Source of the DNA: Melastoma dodecandrum
Taxonomy: Eukaryota; Streptophyta; Magnoliopsida; Myrtales; Melastomataceae
NCBI GenBank assembly: GCA_029817715.1
Contig: JARUPY010000556.1
Coordinates: 1-64,000, forward strand
Direction: 5' to 3'
Length of the DNA stretch: 64,000 nucleotides
Shown: piece after piece, positions 54,583-64,000 of the stretch
Position numbering within the stretch: the first letter of the stretch is position 1
Layout of the letters: each line of letters begins with the position of its first letter
Position numbers and translations under genes: made by a program
The notes under the pieces: model-generated
Databases searched by the model: none
What the model was told of the DNA's origin: nothing
The model's input: only the letters and a program-made list of their open reading frames with translations

Positions 54583-55822
54583 TTTCTCTTTTGGAGTATC
54601 TAACCTCAGTCGGGGTTAGCTGTCTTGATAGGTAGTAGACTGCCCTTTCGCGTCCATCCTGATCTGTTTGCGCCAACATCGCGCCTATTGTTATTCCAGT
54701 GGCCGCTACGTAAAGGATGAAAGGCTTTCCTTGTTGAGGGGGAATCAGAACCGGTGGATGCATTAAGTATTCCTTTAGGGCATTAAAAGCCTCTTCGTGT
54801 TTCTCAGTCCATTTATATTCATTCATTTCTCTCAATAGATTAGAGAATGCTTTTGTCTTCCCTGCGACATTCCCTATGAACCTACGTAGGTAATTAACTC
54901 TTCCTAGAAAAGCTTGCAATTCTTTCTTATTCTTTGGTGCTGACAGGCTCTGAATGGCTTTTACTTTATTTTGATCAACCTCAATGCCACGTTGATGCAC
55001 TAGGAAACCTAGGAAATGCCTCGCCCTGACTCCAAAGGCACACTTAAGAGGATTCAACTTTAGTTGGTGGGTCCTCATTTTCAAAAAGGCACTTCTCAAG
55101 TGTTCAACATGCTATTCTTCCTTCGTCGACTTGACCACTATGTCGTCGATGTAGACCTCTATTGTTTTCCCTAGATAGGCATCGAATATGGTGTTCATTG
55201 CTCGCTGATAGGTAGCCCCAGCATTTTTCAAACCGAAAGGCATTACTACCCATTCAAAAATGCCTAGTGGACACCTAAACGCAGTCTTGTGAATGGCGAT
55301 GAAGATCTGGTTGTAACCCGAAAAGCCGTCCATAAAGGACATGACTTGATGGCCCGCAGTTTTATCTATAAGGTCATCTGCGGCAAGCATAGGGTATTCA
55401 TCCTTAGGGGTAGCGCGATTTAAATCTCTGAAATCTACGCAAACTCTGATCTTTCCATTTTTCTTTAATACAGGAACGATGCTAGAGATCCATTCTGTAT
55501 ACCGTGAAGTCCTTATATATCCTGCTCGAAAGAGCTTTTTTACTTCTTCATACACCAATTGTGTTACTTCTCTAGACATTCGTCTTGGAGCCTGTTGCAC
55601 TGGTTTAAAATCCTTCTTGATAGGTAAAGTGTGTTCTACTAGCCTGCGATCTAGCCCCGGCATTTCGGTGTAATCCCAAGCGAAACAATCTTTGAATTCC
55701 TCAAGTACGCCCTTGATCGCATCAAAAAATTCTTTATTTATTGATGAACTGATGAAAAGATTCCTAGGAGAAGCCTCGCTTCCCAAATTAACACTGACCA
55801 AAGGGTCACACGGGATCATCAA
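54545..55822 (-). pseudogene. Gypsy reverse transcriptase (interrupted)
   Basis: The frame 55112-55822 gives VEHTLPIKKDFKPVQQAPRR, CVDFRDLNRATPKDEYPM, FMDGFSGYNQI, MPFGLKNAGATYQRAMN and YIDDIVVKS (the YxDD active site). TAG at 55112-55114 then interrupts it. The same frame resumes with HFLGFLVHQRGIEVDQNK and AFLGRVNYLRRFI, through LYVAATGITIGAMLAQ (start of RNase H). A frameshift at about 54550-54580 leads into the next block. Confidence 0.87.
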
Positions 55823-56023
55823 GGATTCACGACCGTTGTCACCACCAAGACTAGTGGATACGGGGTTATTACAAGCATCAGGCGCTTTAAGCCCTGCTGA
55901 ATTTATTGCTAAAGACGATGTAGACTAGTCCCAGAAACGTCCTTCTTTATAGACTCGAAGTCGCTGGAGGACATCAGCAACTGTCGCATTCCTCTCTTCA
56001 CGCTGGTCCATAAGTTCCTTCCT

Positions 56024-58948
56024 TCAGGAGTCTATCGGGCTCCAACTCCGCACCATGGTTCTGCTGGCTTTCCAAGGCTCCTTCTTCTTGTGGCCGTTTG
56101 TGCTTCCTTCAGTAGGTTTCTCCCCTGAATTGACTTCTTGCAGGACTTCCTCTATGTCCTTGTCAGTAAACTCATCCCCCCATCCTGTTGGAACAATCGG
56201 GCCAGACTCTGGCTTGGGGTGCGACGTCCCATAGTCCACAATGTAGTCGAACTTTCCGGAAGGCTGGCCCAGGGGTCCGACTGTAGGATCGCCCAGCTCG
56301 TATCGCTGATGCAGAGTAAGGTCTTTTACGGTCTTGCTTGTCTCTGCGTGCAAAACACCTCTATCACAACAGGAATAACCATCAGCCTTAACAATCTCAA
56401 CATCAGAATCAAGCCATAACATTAGTTCCCTATGTAAAGTAGATGGTATAGCAGCAGCTTTATGAAGCCAATCGCGACCAAGCAAGGCGTTGAAAGTGGG
56501 AATTATGTCTATGACAAAAAAGGCAGTTTCTTTTTCCTGTCGACCCACACCTAAGTGTACCGAAAAGATTCCTAAGCATTCTGATTTCCTGCCATTGAAT
56601 CCGCTTACGGTTACGTCCGTTTTTATCAGGTCGCAAGGCTTATATCCAAGCATTTCAAACCTGGACAACGGCAGTACGTTTATAGTAGCTCCATTGTCTA
56701 CCAAAACGCGGTTCACCACAGTGCCATCAAAGGTAGCAGTGATGTACAAGGAATGCATGTGTTGCTTCATACTATCTGATGGCTTCTTAAGCCAATGGAG
56801 TGGGAAACCCGATGGGTAAATCAAGGGATGAGGAAGAGGTGGCTTACCTCTAGAAGCCTCTGAATTTTTCGTTTTGGCGAAGTCCATAGGCAAAGTGATA
56901 GCATTACAATTCACGATCATCTCTTTGCTAGGATTAGCATCACTCGGGATCTCACTCCGAAGAGGAGTATAGTCGAAACTTGAGCCAGGCTCTTCTGAGT
57001 GGTCCGTAGACTCGTTGCATTCAGCCTCCGCGTTTGGTTTCTTCACATAGAGCTGGGCATGCGGAGCGACCAATATTGGGGCAGGTCTAGGCCTTTTGGC
57101 GACGTGACTTAGACGTCTGTCTCTCCTTTTCCGGGTCTGTAGTGGTAAAGTTGTTCTACCCACGGCTTTCTGCCAATATTTCGAAGGATTAGTCACCTTC
57201 ACCATTCTTGATTTCTTAGAATCAATGGTGGCCTGACATACCTCTACGAAGTCCTTGACGAGTGGATCATATCCCACGACTGTTCGTGACGGTTCCTGTT
57301 TCATTTCTGGATTAAGTAAGGGGATCTGAGTACCTGTAGTCGCAGGGTGAGCTGGCTGAACCACGATTTCTCCATTTGCTGATAAGTCTACGAGCTTGAG
57401 AAAATAGCTCATGCAGCATGCCGTACAGAGTTGCGTGATCAGAATCCAATTTCGTCCAATCAGTTTACACTTCTGGCACAGCAACCTCTCATCCAAGAAC
57501 TGAGCAATCGGTGGTCCCATTTGGATTGCTTGGGCGTCCACTTTATGCGAGCCATACTTTGTCTTAGCTCCTTTCCTCTGTGCTTCATCGCCTCGCTGTG
57601 CCCTGTCAGTCGCACCTGCTAGGGGGTGCGATTCATGGGTGCGACCATCATTTTCCTGCTTAGCATTGTGCTGGGTCAGCAGATTGCCGAACTCCAAATG
57701 TCGCCTGGAGCGTTCTTCAGCATGAGAGTGGTGTTCGGGCATCCTTCCTCTACCATTAGGACAACCTCTGCCCCCTCGAATCGCTACCCTACGTTCCTGA
57801 CCCGTAGGGCTTTTGAATCCTTTTTGCTGATTATTTGGGACGACCCGTGGTCCCGGGGAACCTAATCCCATCGCCACCTCCTCAAGTGGGGTTAGGTCAT
57901 ACCAGGCGTCGCCCTGATTGGCTTGCAGATACTTCCGAAAGGTGTTATACCTATCAGTAGTGTGTGTGTCATCCATGTGCCAACAGCAAAGGTTCCCAGC
58001 AATTGCCTTGGCTGGGCAGGTAATTACCCCTTTATCAGCCAGTCTACGAAACAGGGCGTTCGCCACCATAGTCTCTCCAGAGGTTTTTGTGTCCTGCAGA
58101 GAGAAATCGTTGTCAGCTTCTATGAGATTTATGTCTACATCAGAAATATCAAACATATGAATGGCGACTTCATCATCAAACGGTTTCTCGTCAACCATAG
58201 TGACTTCGTCGACTTCAGGAAAACATAACTCTTTTGCCTCTATGAGGTCTTGAATAATGTTCCTAAAGGATAAACAATCTTTGGTCATATGTGTAAACGA
58301 TCCATGCCACTTGCAAAAATTCCTAGATTTTTCTCTATCTGTCTGGGGGGTCCTGTGGCCTGGTTTCAACTTAATTCGTTTTCGCTGGAAAAGCCAGTCG
58401 AAAATCGCATCAGCTTTGTCCACATCAAAAGAGTATTTCCTTTCCTCCCCTGTTTTCTGGGATGCTTTCGCTTTGGAATTCCTCCGTGCTAAAGGTTCAC
58501 AAACGGTGGCCTCCCCTTTTATGAACTCAGCCATGTCTACCTCAACAGTCTCTAGCTGATAGGTGCGCGTAGACTGGGCTTCTTCCAGCAATAATTGATG
58601 GTACTCAGTCGCTCTCCTAGCGAGATCATAAAGGTCAGTAAACCTCTCTCCCTGTAATTTCTTTTTGAAAGGGATGGATAAGGCATTTAATGCCACTATA
58701 AGTTGATCTCTTTCCGGGATTGCTGGTCTACAGCGAAGCAGTGCTTTCGGCAAGCGCATCAGGAACTGCCCTGGATGCTCACCGGCGACTTGCTTCAAGC
58801 GCATTACTTCAAAAATCGATAGGGGTGAATCCAAGCGGGCAAATGCCTTCATAAAGTTACTTTGCATTTCTGCCCAAGATGCCACTGATCCAGGGGGTAG
58901 ACTAGCATACCATGTAAAGGCGTATCCCGTGAGAGAATTTGGAAACAA
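56024..58948 (-). CDS. Gypsy gag-protease polyprotein, C-terminal 974 residues
   Basis: It begins in the retrotransposon gag domain (GYAFTWYASLPPGSVASWAEM, split by the 20-residue limit; LKQVAGEHPGQFL, ALNALSIPFKKKLQ). A Cys-His pair region follows (CKWHGSFTHMTKDC, CCWHMDDTHTTDRY), then a long variable linker, then an aspartic protease (RVLVDNGATINVLPLSRFEM, FNALLGRDWLH). The catalytic triad reads DNG rather than DSG or DTG. The frame ends at 56024, and reverse transcriptase begins in a separate frame at 55822. The reading frame of the N-terminal gag (59962-59312) is the same, but stops lie between 58950 and 59311. Confidence 0.87.
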   Translation of the reverse strand: MFPNSLTGYAFTWYASLPPGSVASWAEMQSNFMKAFARLDSPLSIFEVMRLKQVAGEHPGQFLMRLPKALLRCRPAIPERDQLIVALNALSIPFKKKLQGERFTDLYDLARRATEYHQLLLEEAQSTRTYQLETVEVDMAEFIKGEATVCEPLARRNSKAKASQKTGEERKYSFDVDKADAIFDWLFQRKRIKLKPGHRTPQTDREKSRNFCKWHGSFTHMTKDCLSFRNIIQDLIEAKELCFPEVDEVTMVDEKPFDDEVAIHMFDISDVDINLIEADNDFSLQDTKTSGETMVANALFRRLADKGVITCPAKAIAGNLCCWHMDDTHTTDRYNTFRKYLQANQGDAWYDLTPLEEVAMGLGSPGPRVVPNNQQKGFKSPTGQERRVAIRGGRGCPNGRGRMPEHHSHAEERSRRHLEFGNLLTQHNAKQENDGRTHESHPLAGATDRAQRGDEAQRKGAKTKYGSHKVDAQAIQMGPPIAQFLDERLLCQKCKLIGRNWILITQLCTACCMSYFLKLVDLSANGEIVVQPAHPATTGTQIPLLNPEMKQEPSRTVVGYDPLVKDFVEVCQATIDSKKSRMVKVTNPSKYWQKAVGRTTLPLQTRKRRDRRLSHVAKRPRPAPILVAPHAQLYVKKPNAEAECNESTDHSEEPGSSFDYTPLRSEIPSDANPSKEMIVNCNAITLPMDFAKTKNSEASRGKPPLPHPLIYPSGFPLHWLKKPSDSMKQHMHSLYITATFDGTVVNRVLVDNGATINVLPLSRFEMLGYKPCDLIKTDVTVSGFNGRKSECLGIFSVHLGVGRQEKETAFFVIDIIPTFNALLGRDWLHKAAAIPSTLHRELMLWLDSDVEIVKADGYSCCDRGVLHAETSKTVKDLTLHQRYELGDPTVGPLGQPSGKFDYIVDYGTSHPKPESGPIVPTGWGDEFTDKDIEEVLQEVNSGEKPTEGSTNGHKKKEPWKASRTMVRSWSPIDS

Positions 58949-59311
58949 CTTTAGTTTCCAAAAATCATTAGTCGCAGCTTCCCCGAGTTGATGGGTGAAT
59001 CACGCTATATGCTCCAGAGGGGTCATCTCATCCTCGCCTGAGAAGCGGGTGAAATCAGGCACTATGTACCCCCTGGGCAAAGGGAAATCCCTGTCAACGT
59101 ATGCCGGATAAGGACTTCTGTAGAAGTTGGGATCGTCCTGGCTCACGACTCCAGGCACCATCTGTTCTAGTACTTAAGCTATCGTTTCCCTCAAATTTAA
59201 TGGAGGTGGACGGTCAACCGGCTCTCGTACAGGGTCTTGACCCCATCTTTCTCCTGCGTAAGGCGCTCTTTCAACGCCCTTTACTGGCACCGAGTCTACA
59301 GGGGTTTTAGC

Positions 59312-59962
59312 CTAAAAACTTTCCATCCGGGATGGATCCCTTGCGCTTGGCAAGTCCCCTGACGGAATTTCATCTATAGGAGCTTTTCCAGGTCGACGAG
59401 CGGAGACAGAAGGTACATATCTGTTTGTCTCGCCTTGAGCTTCGCCGTACTCGTCTTCTGGATTTGCCGCGTAGACGGCATTTTGCCTCCATCCTGTGGG
59501 CGACCTTGAAGCTGGTCCAGAAGGAGACGTCCCATCCCTTGATTCTGCAGGATATTGGTTATCACTATTCCAAGGATCATCTTTTTGGAACGAGACACTC
59601 CTTCTCTCGGTGCGCCGCGCATCCCCCATAAAGGAGAATTCCCTGTCTACGGGGTTACTTCTTCCTGCGACAGCGCTGGGCCTATTTAAGGCACTGATTT
59701 GTTCTAGAATCCGAGTCATGTTGCTTTCCAGTCTAGATATTCGTCTGTCGACCAGATTTCTCATATCACTGAACTCTTTGTGAAATTCGAGTCTGGATAT
59801 GAATTCAGAGGGTGTATGCGCTCCGAGATCAGTTTGACTGGCATTCGCCTGACTACTTAGAGTCACATCGCCCACGTTCGTGTTTCCTTCTGCGGGAACA
59901 ACGTCTCCATCTAATGGAGATGGGGGATCTCGGTTAGCTCCGCTTCTGGTATTTTTTGCCAT
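59312..59962 (-). pseudogene. Gypsy gag, N-terminal part
   Basis: Start chosen at MAKNTRSGANRDPP (59962), the first ATG after the primer site, because the upstream extension of the frame runs through the primer site into the LTR. The product is hydrophilic with a short helical region (EFISRLEFHKEFSDMRNLVD, RISRLESNMTRILEQISAL), as in Tat gag N-termini. It stops at 59312. Between there and 58948 no frame stays open, so gag is broken. Confidence 0.7.
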
Positions 59963-59989
59963 CAGCAAACGCGAAGTACTTTCTTGCCT

Positions 59990-60008
59990 CCCACTGTGGT
60001 CGCCAAAG
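59990..60008 (-). other. Primer-binding site of the Gypsy element
   Basis: Minus strand TTTGGCGACCACAGTGGGA, three bases inside the 5' LTR. It is of the TGGCGACCAC type found in Tat-lineage elements. Confidence 0.8.
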
Positions 60009-60011
60009 ACG

Positions 60012-60979
60012 TGTTCACGTAGGAAACGGACCATGTCGGAAATATTTGGCAATTGGACTCACAGGGAATTGTATGTGGTCGCCAGAAAGATGAATTTCAA
60101 TGATAAAAGATACGGCTGTTACAAATTCAAAGTTTTACAAAAGTAAACGAACGCTTACAGCCATAAAAAATGAAGGAAAAATGGTGGTACGGATGATGGA
60201 GGCGCTGTAGACTTGCTGCTGGAGGTGCGACTGGAGATGACGTCACTGCTGACACCGTAGACTCGCTGCTGACGTCGTAGACTTGCTATAGTGCGCTGTG
60301 CCGTAGACTTGTGTGACGGTAGAAGTGCTGGCGGAAGGTTGTTGCCCCGGTTACGGTTGCTCGCCGGGACGGTGGAAGTGCTGGCGGAGGGTTGTTGCCC
60401 CGGTTACGGTTGCTCGCCGGGACGGTGGAAGTGCTGGCGGAGGGTTGTTGCCCCGGTTACGGTTGCTCGCCGGGACGGTGGAAGTGCTGGCGGAGGATGA
60501 TCACCAGAGCTACGGTTGCTCACTCTGGTGTTGAAGGTAGTGACCAAATAACCCAGGCCGAGGTATCTACTAAAATCTAAGGGTGACGAGCAATGCAAAT
60601 CTGTGTTTGGCTGATTGATCGTGTCCTTTCCAAGAAGAGTCTGCTCCCCTTTTATACTAAATCTCAATAGATCTTTGTACGCTGCACACGTCCCGAAAAA
60701 ATCCCTTGAATCATGGCTCGATCTTAACTCCTCTCCAGGGATCTCGGAGTTTGTTTTCCTTAGAGATTCTTCTAACCTCCACTTAGTGAGATCGTATGTG
60801 GGACGTGTCCAGATGAGTTGTAGACTTAGCTCACACTCATATTTAAAAAGGGTTTTAGACTTAGGCTGTTACGGACTGATATTTTGGCTCAGTCGACGGG
60901 CTGTAGACTTAGCTAAAGCCCGTGTTCTAATATGGGCTGTAGACTTACCACAGGCCCAGAGTATCTTATTGTGTCAACA
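60012..60979 (-). repeat. 5' LTR of the Gypsy element
   Basis: It is 968 bp, TGTTCACG to GTCAACA. The 53-bp units start at 60325, 60378, 60431 and 60484 (the last partial). They are more uniform here than in the other LTR. Confidence 0.95.
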
Positions 60980-60984
60980 GGGAC
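60980..60984. other. Target-site duplication GGGAC (right)
   Basis: Identical to 48294-48298. Confidence 0.95.
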
Positions 60985-62470
60985 CCTTCCATTCAATTAA
61001 TCCAGTTTCAACCATGTTAGAAAATGAAATTTATCGACAGATTGAATCAACACCAGAAGCCTATTCTTTTTGTCTTCGGCTTTTTCCCATCGGGTCATCA
61101 TACTTCAATTACACTCCAAGATCATCATCATCATCATCATCTATATGCTGCCCTGATCGACACAAGAATCACGAGCATGTTACTCTAGCACATGCCAAGA
61201 ATTGTAACAACCAAGATCCCTCATGCTTCAGGTCTCTCATGTACCATTCCAAGACCTTTTGCTCAACCACCTGAGTAACATACTCCATTAGGTGTGGCAT
61301 ACCCCTTGGTGAACCCAAGTCTCTTGCGCCCTCATTGAATTCTAGTCCCATTGATGGCCTAGTGTCGACATTCCCATACGGGTGTTAATCATCCAATTCA
61401 GAAGGCTCGACATGAAAAGGAAACGGCACGAGGAAAACTTGGGAAATATCTGTCTTAAGGAGAAAGCTTACTTTGCACTGAACTTCAACTAAAACAATTT
61501 CAGGTGCCTTCCAAGTGAGGGACAACTCTCCATAAGAGACTCACCGTAAGTAGAGATCTTTAAGGAGAAAACAAAGTCCGGCTGCAATCTTCAACTTATG
61601 TCGTCTGATTGCGGATGCGTGTGTTTTTCTGAAAACAAAAACAAAAAAAAAAGCTATTTATCCTTAAAGGGATATCTAACATACTCTCTTTTCTTAGAAT
61701 CTCGGAACCCTTGTCTTGAGTGCTAATTGCTTTAAACGATGTCCTCTTTTCCAAAACACATACCCTTTATGTCGTGTATATGTGATACTTAAGTGCTGTT
61801 TCTTTTAACAAGCAACCTCCTATCACTGCTTGAGCTAGCACTTCCTTCGCTCTGAGACGATGTCTTTCCCATGAATGTTGTTCTGCTCCTTCGCTTGAGT
61901 TGCCTTGTTTTGCTAAAGCATGTCTGCAATTGAGCTCTGATCTTGCATCATCGTCACCTTCTTCCATCCAGGTTTGTTTTGCTTGCCATTATGTTTATGT
62001 TGTACTATATGTCTTCGCATGAGCGAGGCTTTCCTTGGGCCAATCATGTTATATTCTTGTCCAGGCTTTTATACTTCACTCCATGAGCTTAAATTAAAAA
62101 CAGATTTAATTTTTTTCTCCAAAAATAGATTCTTTTAAAAAACGTTCAAATACATAAATTATTTATAAATATTGTTTAAAGTTTGATTCAACGGGGACTA
62201 TCGTTGCAAGACGTTTTCAACATACAATTACCTAACATTACTTATAACATAATCCTCATATCTAATATCGCAATCTTTAAGATGAACTTGATCTCCAATT
62301 CCATGTGCACTACACTCCTCGTAGAGCTCGGATTTAGATGAGATGAGGCAATTGGAGCAATCTTTCGTGGAGAGACATGTGCTGCAGTAACCAGCACAAC
62401 CGTGTGGATCCTGTAGAAACCGACACTCGGCACTCTGGTAAGCTTGAACATGGGTGGTTCCTTGAGCTAA
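60985..62470. other. Intergenic stretch between the Gypsy element and the last DUF4220-DUF594 copy
   Basis: It includes a CAT/ATC microsatellite at about 61121-61142. A minus-strand frame at 61169-61351 (MPHLMEYVTQVVEQKVLEWY) is unrecognised. The rest is AT-rich with no gene seen. Confidence 0.4.
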
Positions 62471-64000
62471 TCAGGCATGAGGGCGATTTGCTGGGAACTG
62501 GTCGCCGATGCCACAGAGACACATCAAAACCCATACGACAGTGATGAATTCGCTGCCTTCGCTAAGCAATCGGGCTTGGGAGTCTACTCTGCAATGACCT
62601 GCTTCAAATGACAACAGCTCCACCCATACCTTATAAATGACCTCCCACCTATTGTTGCTTTCTCTCAGAAGCTCAACCAACCCGCAAGAGTCCTTCAATA
62701 CTGAGAATCCATGATTGTTCTCTTCGATGGCAGGTTCACTGATGTTTGCGCGATTGTTCTCTTTGATGGCTGGTTCACTGATGTCGGTATGGTTGTTCTC
62801 TTCAGTGATGTTGAGTTCAATGACGATGGCATGATTGTTCTCTTCCAAGTCAGGTTCAATGATTTTGGCACGTCCCCTAAGAATCGACTCACAGAACTTC
62901 CGCATTGTAGGAACCTCTAACTTCCTCCCTAGCAGCTTCAACTCTGTGCAGGTGCCTTTGTACCTAATGTGGCTGATTCCAGCCACAGCAGACATCAACT
63001 TGGGTTGCCTGACCAGAAGGTACATCATGTAATCCGACAGCTTCTTGCTGAATATCCTCTTCATCTTCCTGTCATCATTGTCGATGGAATCTTCCCCTGC
63101 CTCCATGTTGATGCAGATTTCGGTAGCAATGTGCCAGATCAAAAGCGTTTCCTCGTACTGGAAGCCCTCGATATAAGGCATCAGTCGATCGTAACCGATT
63201 CTTCTAAGCACCCGATCTCCCCTTGCTTCATATAGTTCCCTTGTTCTTGCCGTGTTGATGGTCTCCACAACATTTTCCATGATGTCCTTGCTTACGAGGC
63301 TCCAAAACGTGGGATCAACGTCTTCCCTGGACACGTGTCTCTCCCCGGCTAGCTTGTTCCATATAAAACCTGCTATCATTGTATAAGCATTGATCGGTAA
63401 ACCAGAACACAAGGAATTTGAGCACCGAGAGTAGTGGAAGACAGAGTTAATGTACTTTTACCTAGCTTCCGAGCTTTCTTTAAGGTGCTCTGATTGAAAC
63501 AATGGGACAAGATATTGAAAGATGCCATTTTCATCGACCACTTCCTTATTAAGTAGCGTTTGACAGCCGAGCTGGAAAGTTGGCAGTAACCATAAACAGT
63601 ACCATTATAACCAACGGAGGTAAAATCCCCTGCCACAAGGCCGACAAAATGAATCCCTTTAGACTAGAATTTGTGAAAGAGGATCTCATAAACGTGATCG
63701 TGTTGGCCACATGAAGAACCAAAACTCCCACAAATAGTGCATATGTGATTACGAGATCCCCTCCGAGAAAATCATGTTTATGCCCAATGCAGAACAAAAT
63801 GAAAGCCACCAATGTGCAGTAATAGGCGATAGCTCGGGCAATCATTCCCCATGATGAATTTGCCTCCTTTATTTTCGTGTAGAGAAGTTCATACTAGCGA
63901 TTTAGTTCCATAGAGATACGTTCTAAAATGAGCCATGGAGGAAGACCCAAGATGACTGCCCGGCTCTTGTTAGATTCCTGAAGATCCGGCACAATGTCAA
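62471..64000 (-). pseudogene. DUF4220-DUF594 gene copy, 5' end beyond the window, exon 1 damaged
   Basis: Exon 2 (63369-62471) is open: FIWNKLAGERHVS, LIWHIATEICINME, ELLSFEAGHCRVDS, ARLLSEG, ending GIGDQFPANR. The intron 63461-63370 (GTAAAAG...GATAGCAG) matches the position and phase of the 84-bp intron in the gene at 43942. Exon 1 is readable as YALFVGVLVLHVANTI and KMASFNILSHCFNQ. But a frameshift near 63550 and an in-frame TAG near 63896 break it, unless the sequence is wrong there. The DUF594 part contains an extra four-unit repeat (ENNHADISEPAIK-like) at about 62700-62880. Transcription runs leftward, as in all other copies here. Confidence 0.8.

Larger units (their letters stand above)
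48299..60979 (-). mobile_element. Complete Tat-type Gypsy LTR retrotransposon with antisense gene
   Basis: Two LTRs of exactly 968 bp (TGTTC...CAACA), about 17 differences by eye, are flanked by perfect GGGAC duplications. On the minus strand the order is 5' LTR, primer site TGGCGACCACAGTGGGA, gag, protease, reverse transcriptase, RNase H, integrase, then ~3 kb with an antisense gene, polypurine tract, 3' LTR. Reverse transcriptase before integrase defines Gypsy. The primer site, the DNGA-type protease and an additional antisense ORF after pol fit the Tat lineage. About 1.8% LTR divergence suggests insertion well under a million years ago at commonly used plant rates (rough inference). Pol has three in-frame TAGs and one frameshift. 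Confidence 0.93.

Noticed and set aside
57918..58559. Plus-strand frames opposite the Gypsy gag-protease polyprotein
   Set aside because: Shadows of the long minus-strand coding frame with gag and protease motifs.

Overview
The window is nuclear DNA of a flowering plant, almost certainly a eudicot. It has spliced genes, plant-only families (SMXL, DUF4220-DUF594, LRR-XII receptor kinase) and long plant LTR retrotransposons. I could not fix the species. No tRNA, rRNA, CRISPR array or bacterial-type operon was seen.

Layout. 1-9226: right-hand part of a badly degraded Sirevirus-type Copia element (minus strand), cut by the window edge. 9227-12774: intergenic, with an 850-bp inverted-repeat element. 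12775-15269: an SMXL3/4/5-like gene with intact first and last exons but a damaged middle. 15270-22300: intergenic repeats, a fragment of an EAF1-like chromatin gene, and remains of a Tat/Ogre-type LTR element. 22300-28098: an old Gypsy LTR relic, a duplicated ~785-bp segment, and an LRR-XII receptor kinase pseudogene. 28130-30482: gene fragments (DUF4220 N-half, DUF594 C-half, O-methyltransferase). 30483-42956: a complete Sirevirus-type Copia element with perfect 5-bp target duplications (GACAC), inserted inside a DUF594 coding remnant. 43942-46011: the best-preserved host gene, a two-exon DUF4220-DUF594 protein. 46012-48293: AT-rich intergenic sequence with a striking TTTACTAAA-word field. 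48294-60984: a complete Tat-type Gypsy element with perfect GGGAC target duplications. Between its integrase and 3' LTR it carries an antisense, intron-containing gene resembling the plant mobile domain family. 62471-64000: a further DUF4220-DUF594 copy running off the right edge.

How it fits together. A local family of DUF4220-DUF594 genes (at least four copies or pieces, all on the minus strand) has been duplicated and then broken up by recombination and LTR-element insertion. Both complete elements are structurally intact but coding-dead in several places. Their stops look like C-to-T decay of methylated cytosines. The most notable item is the antisense gene in the Gypsy element: all three introns I can read are phase-consistent in the antisense direction only.
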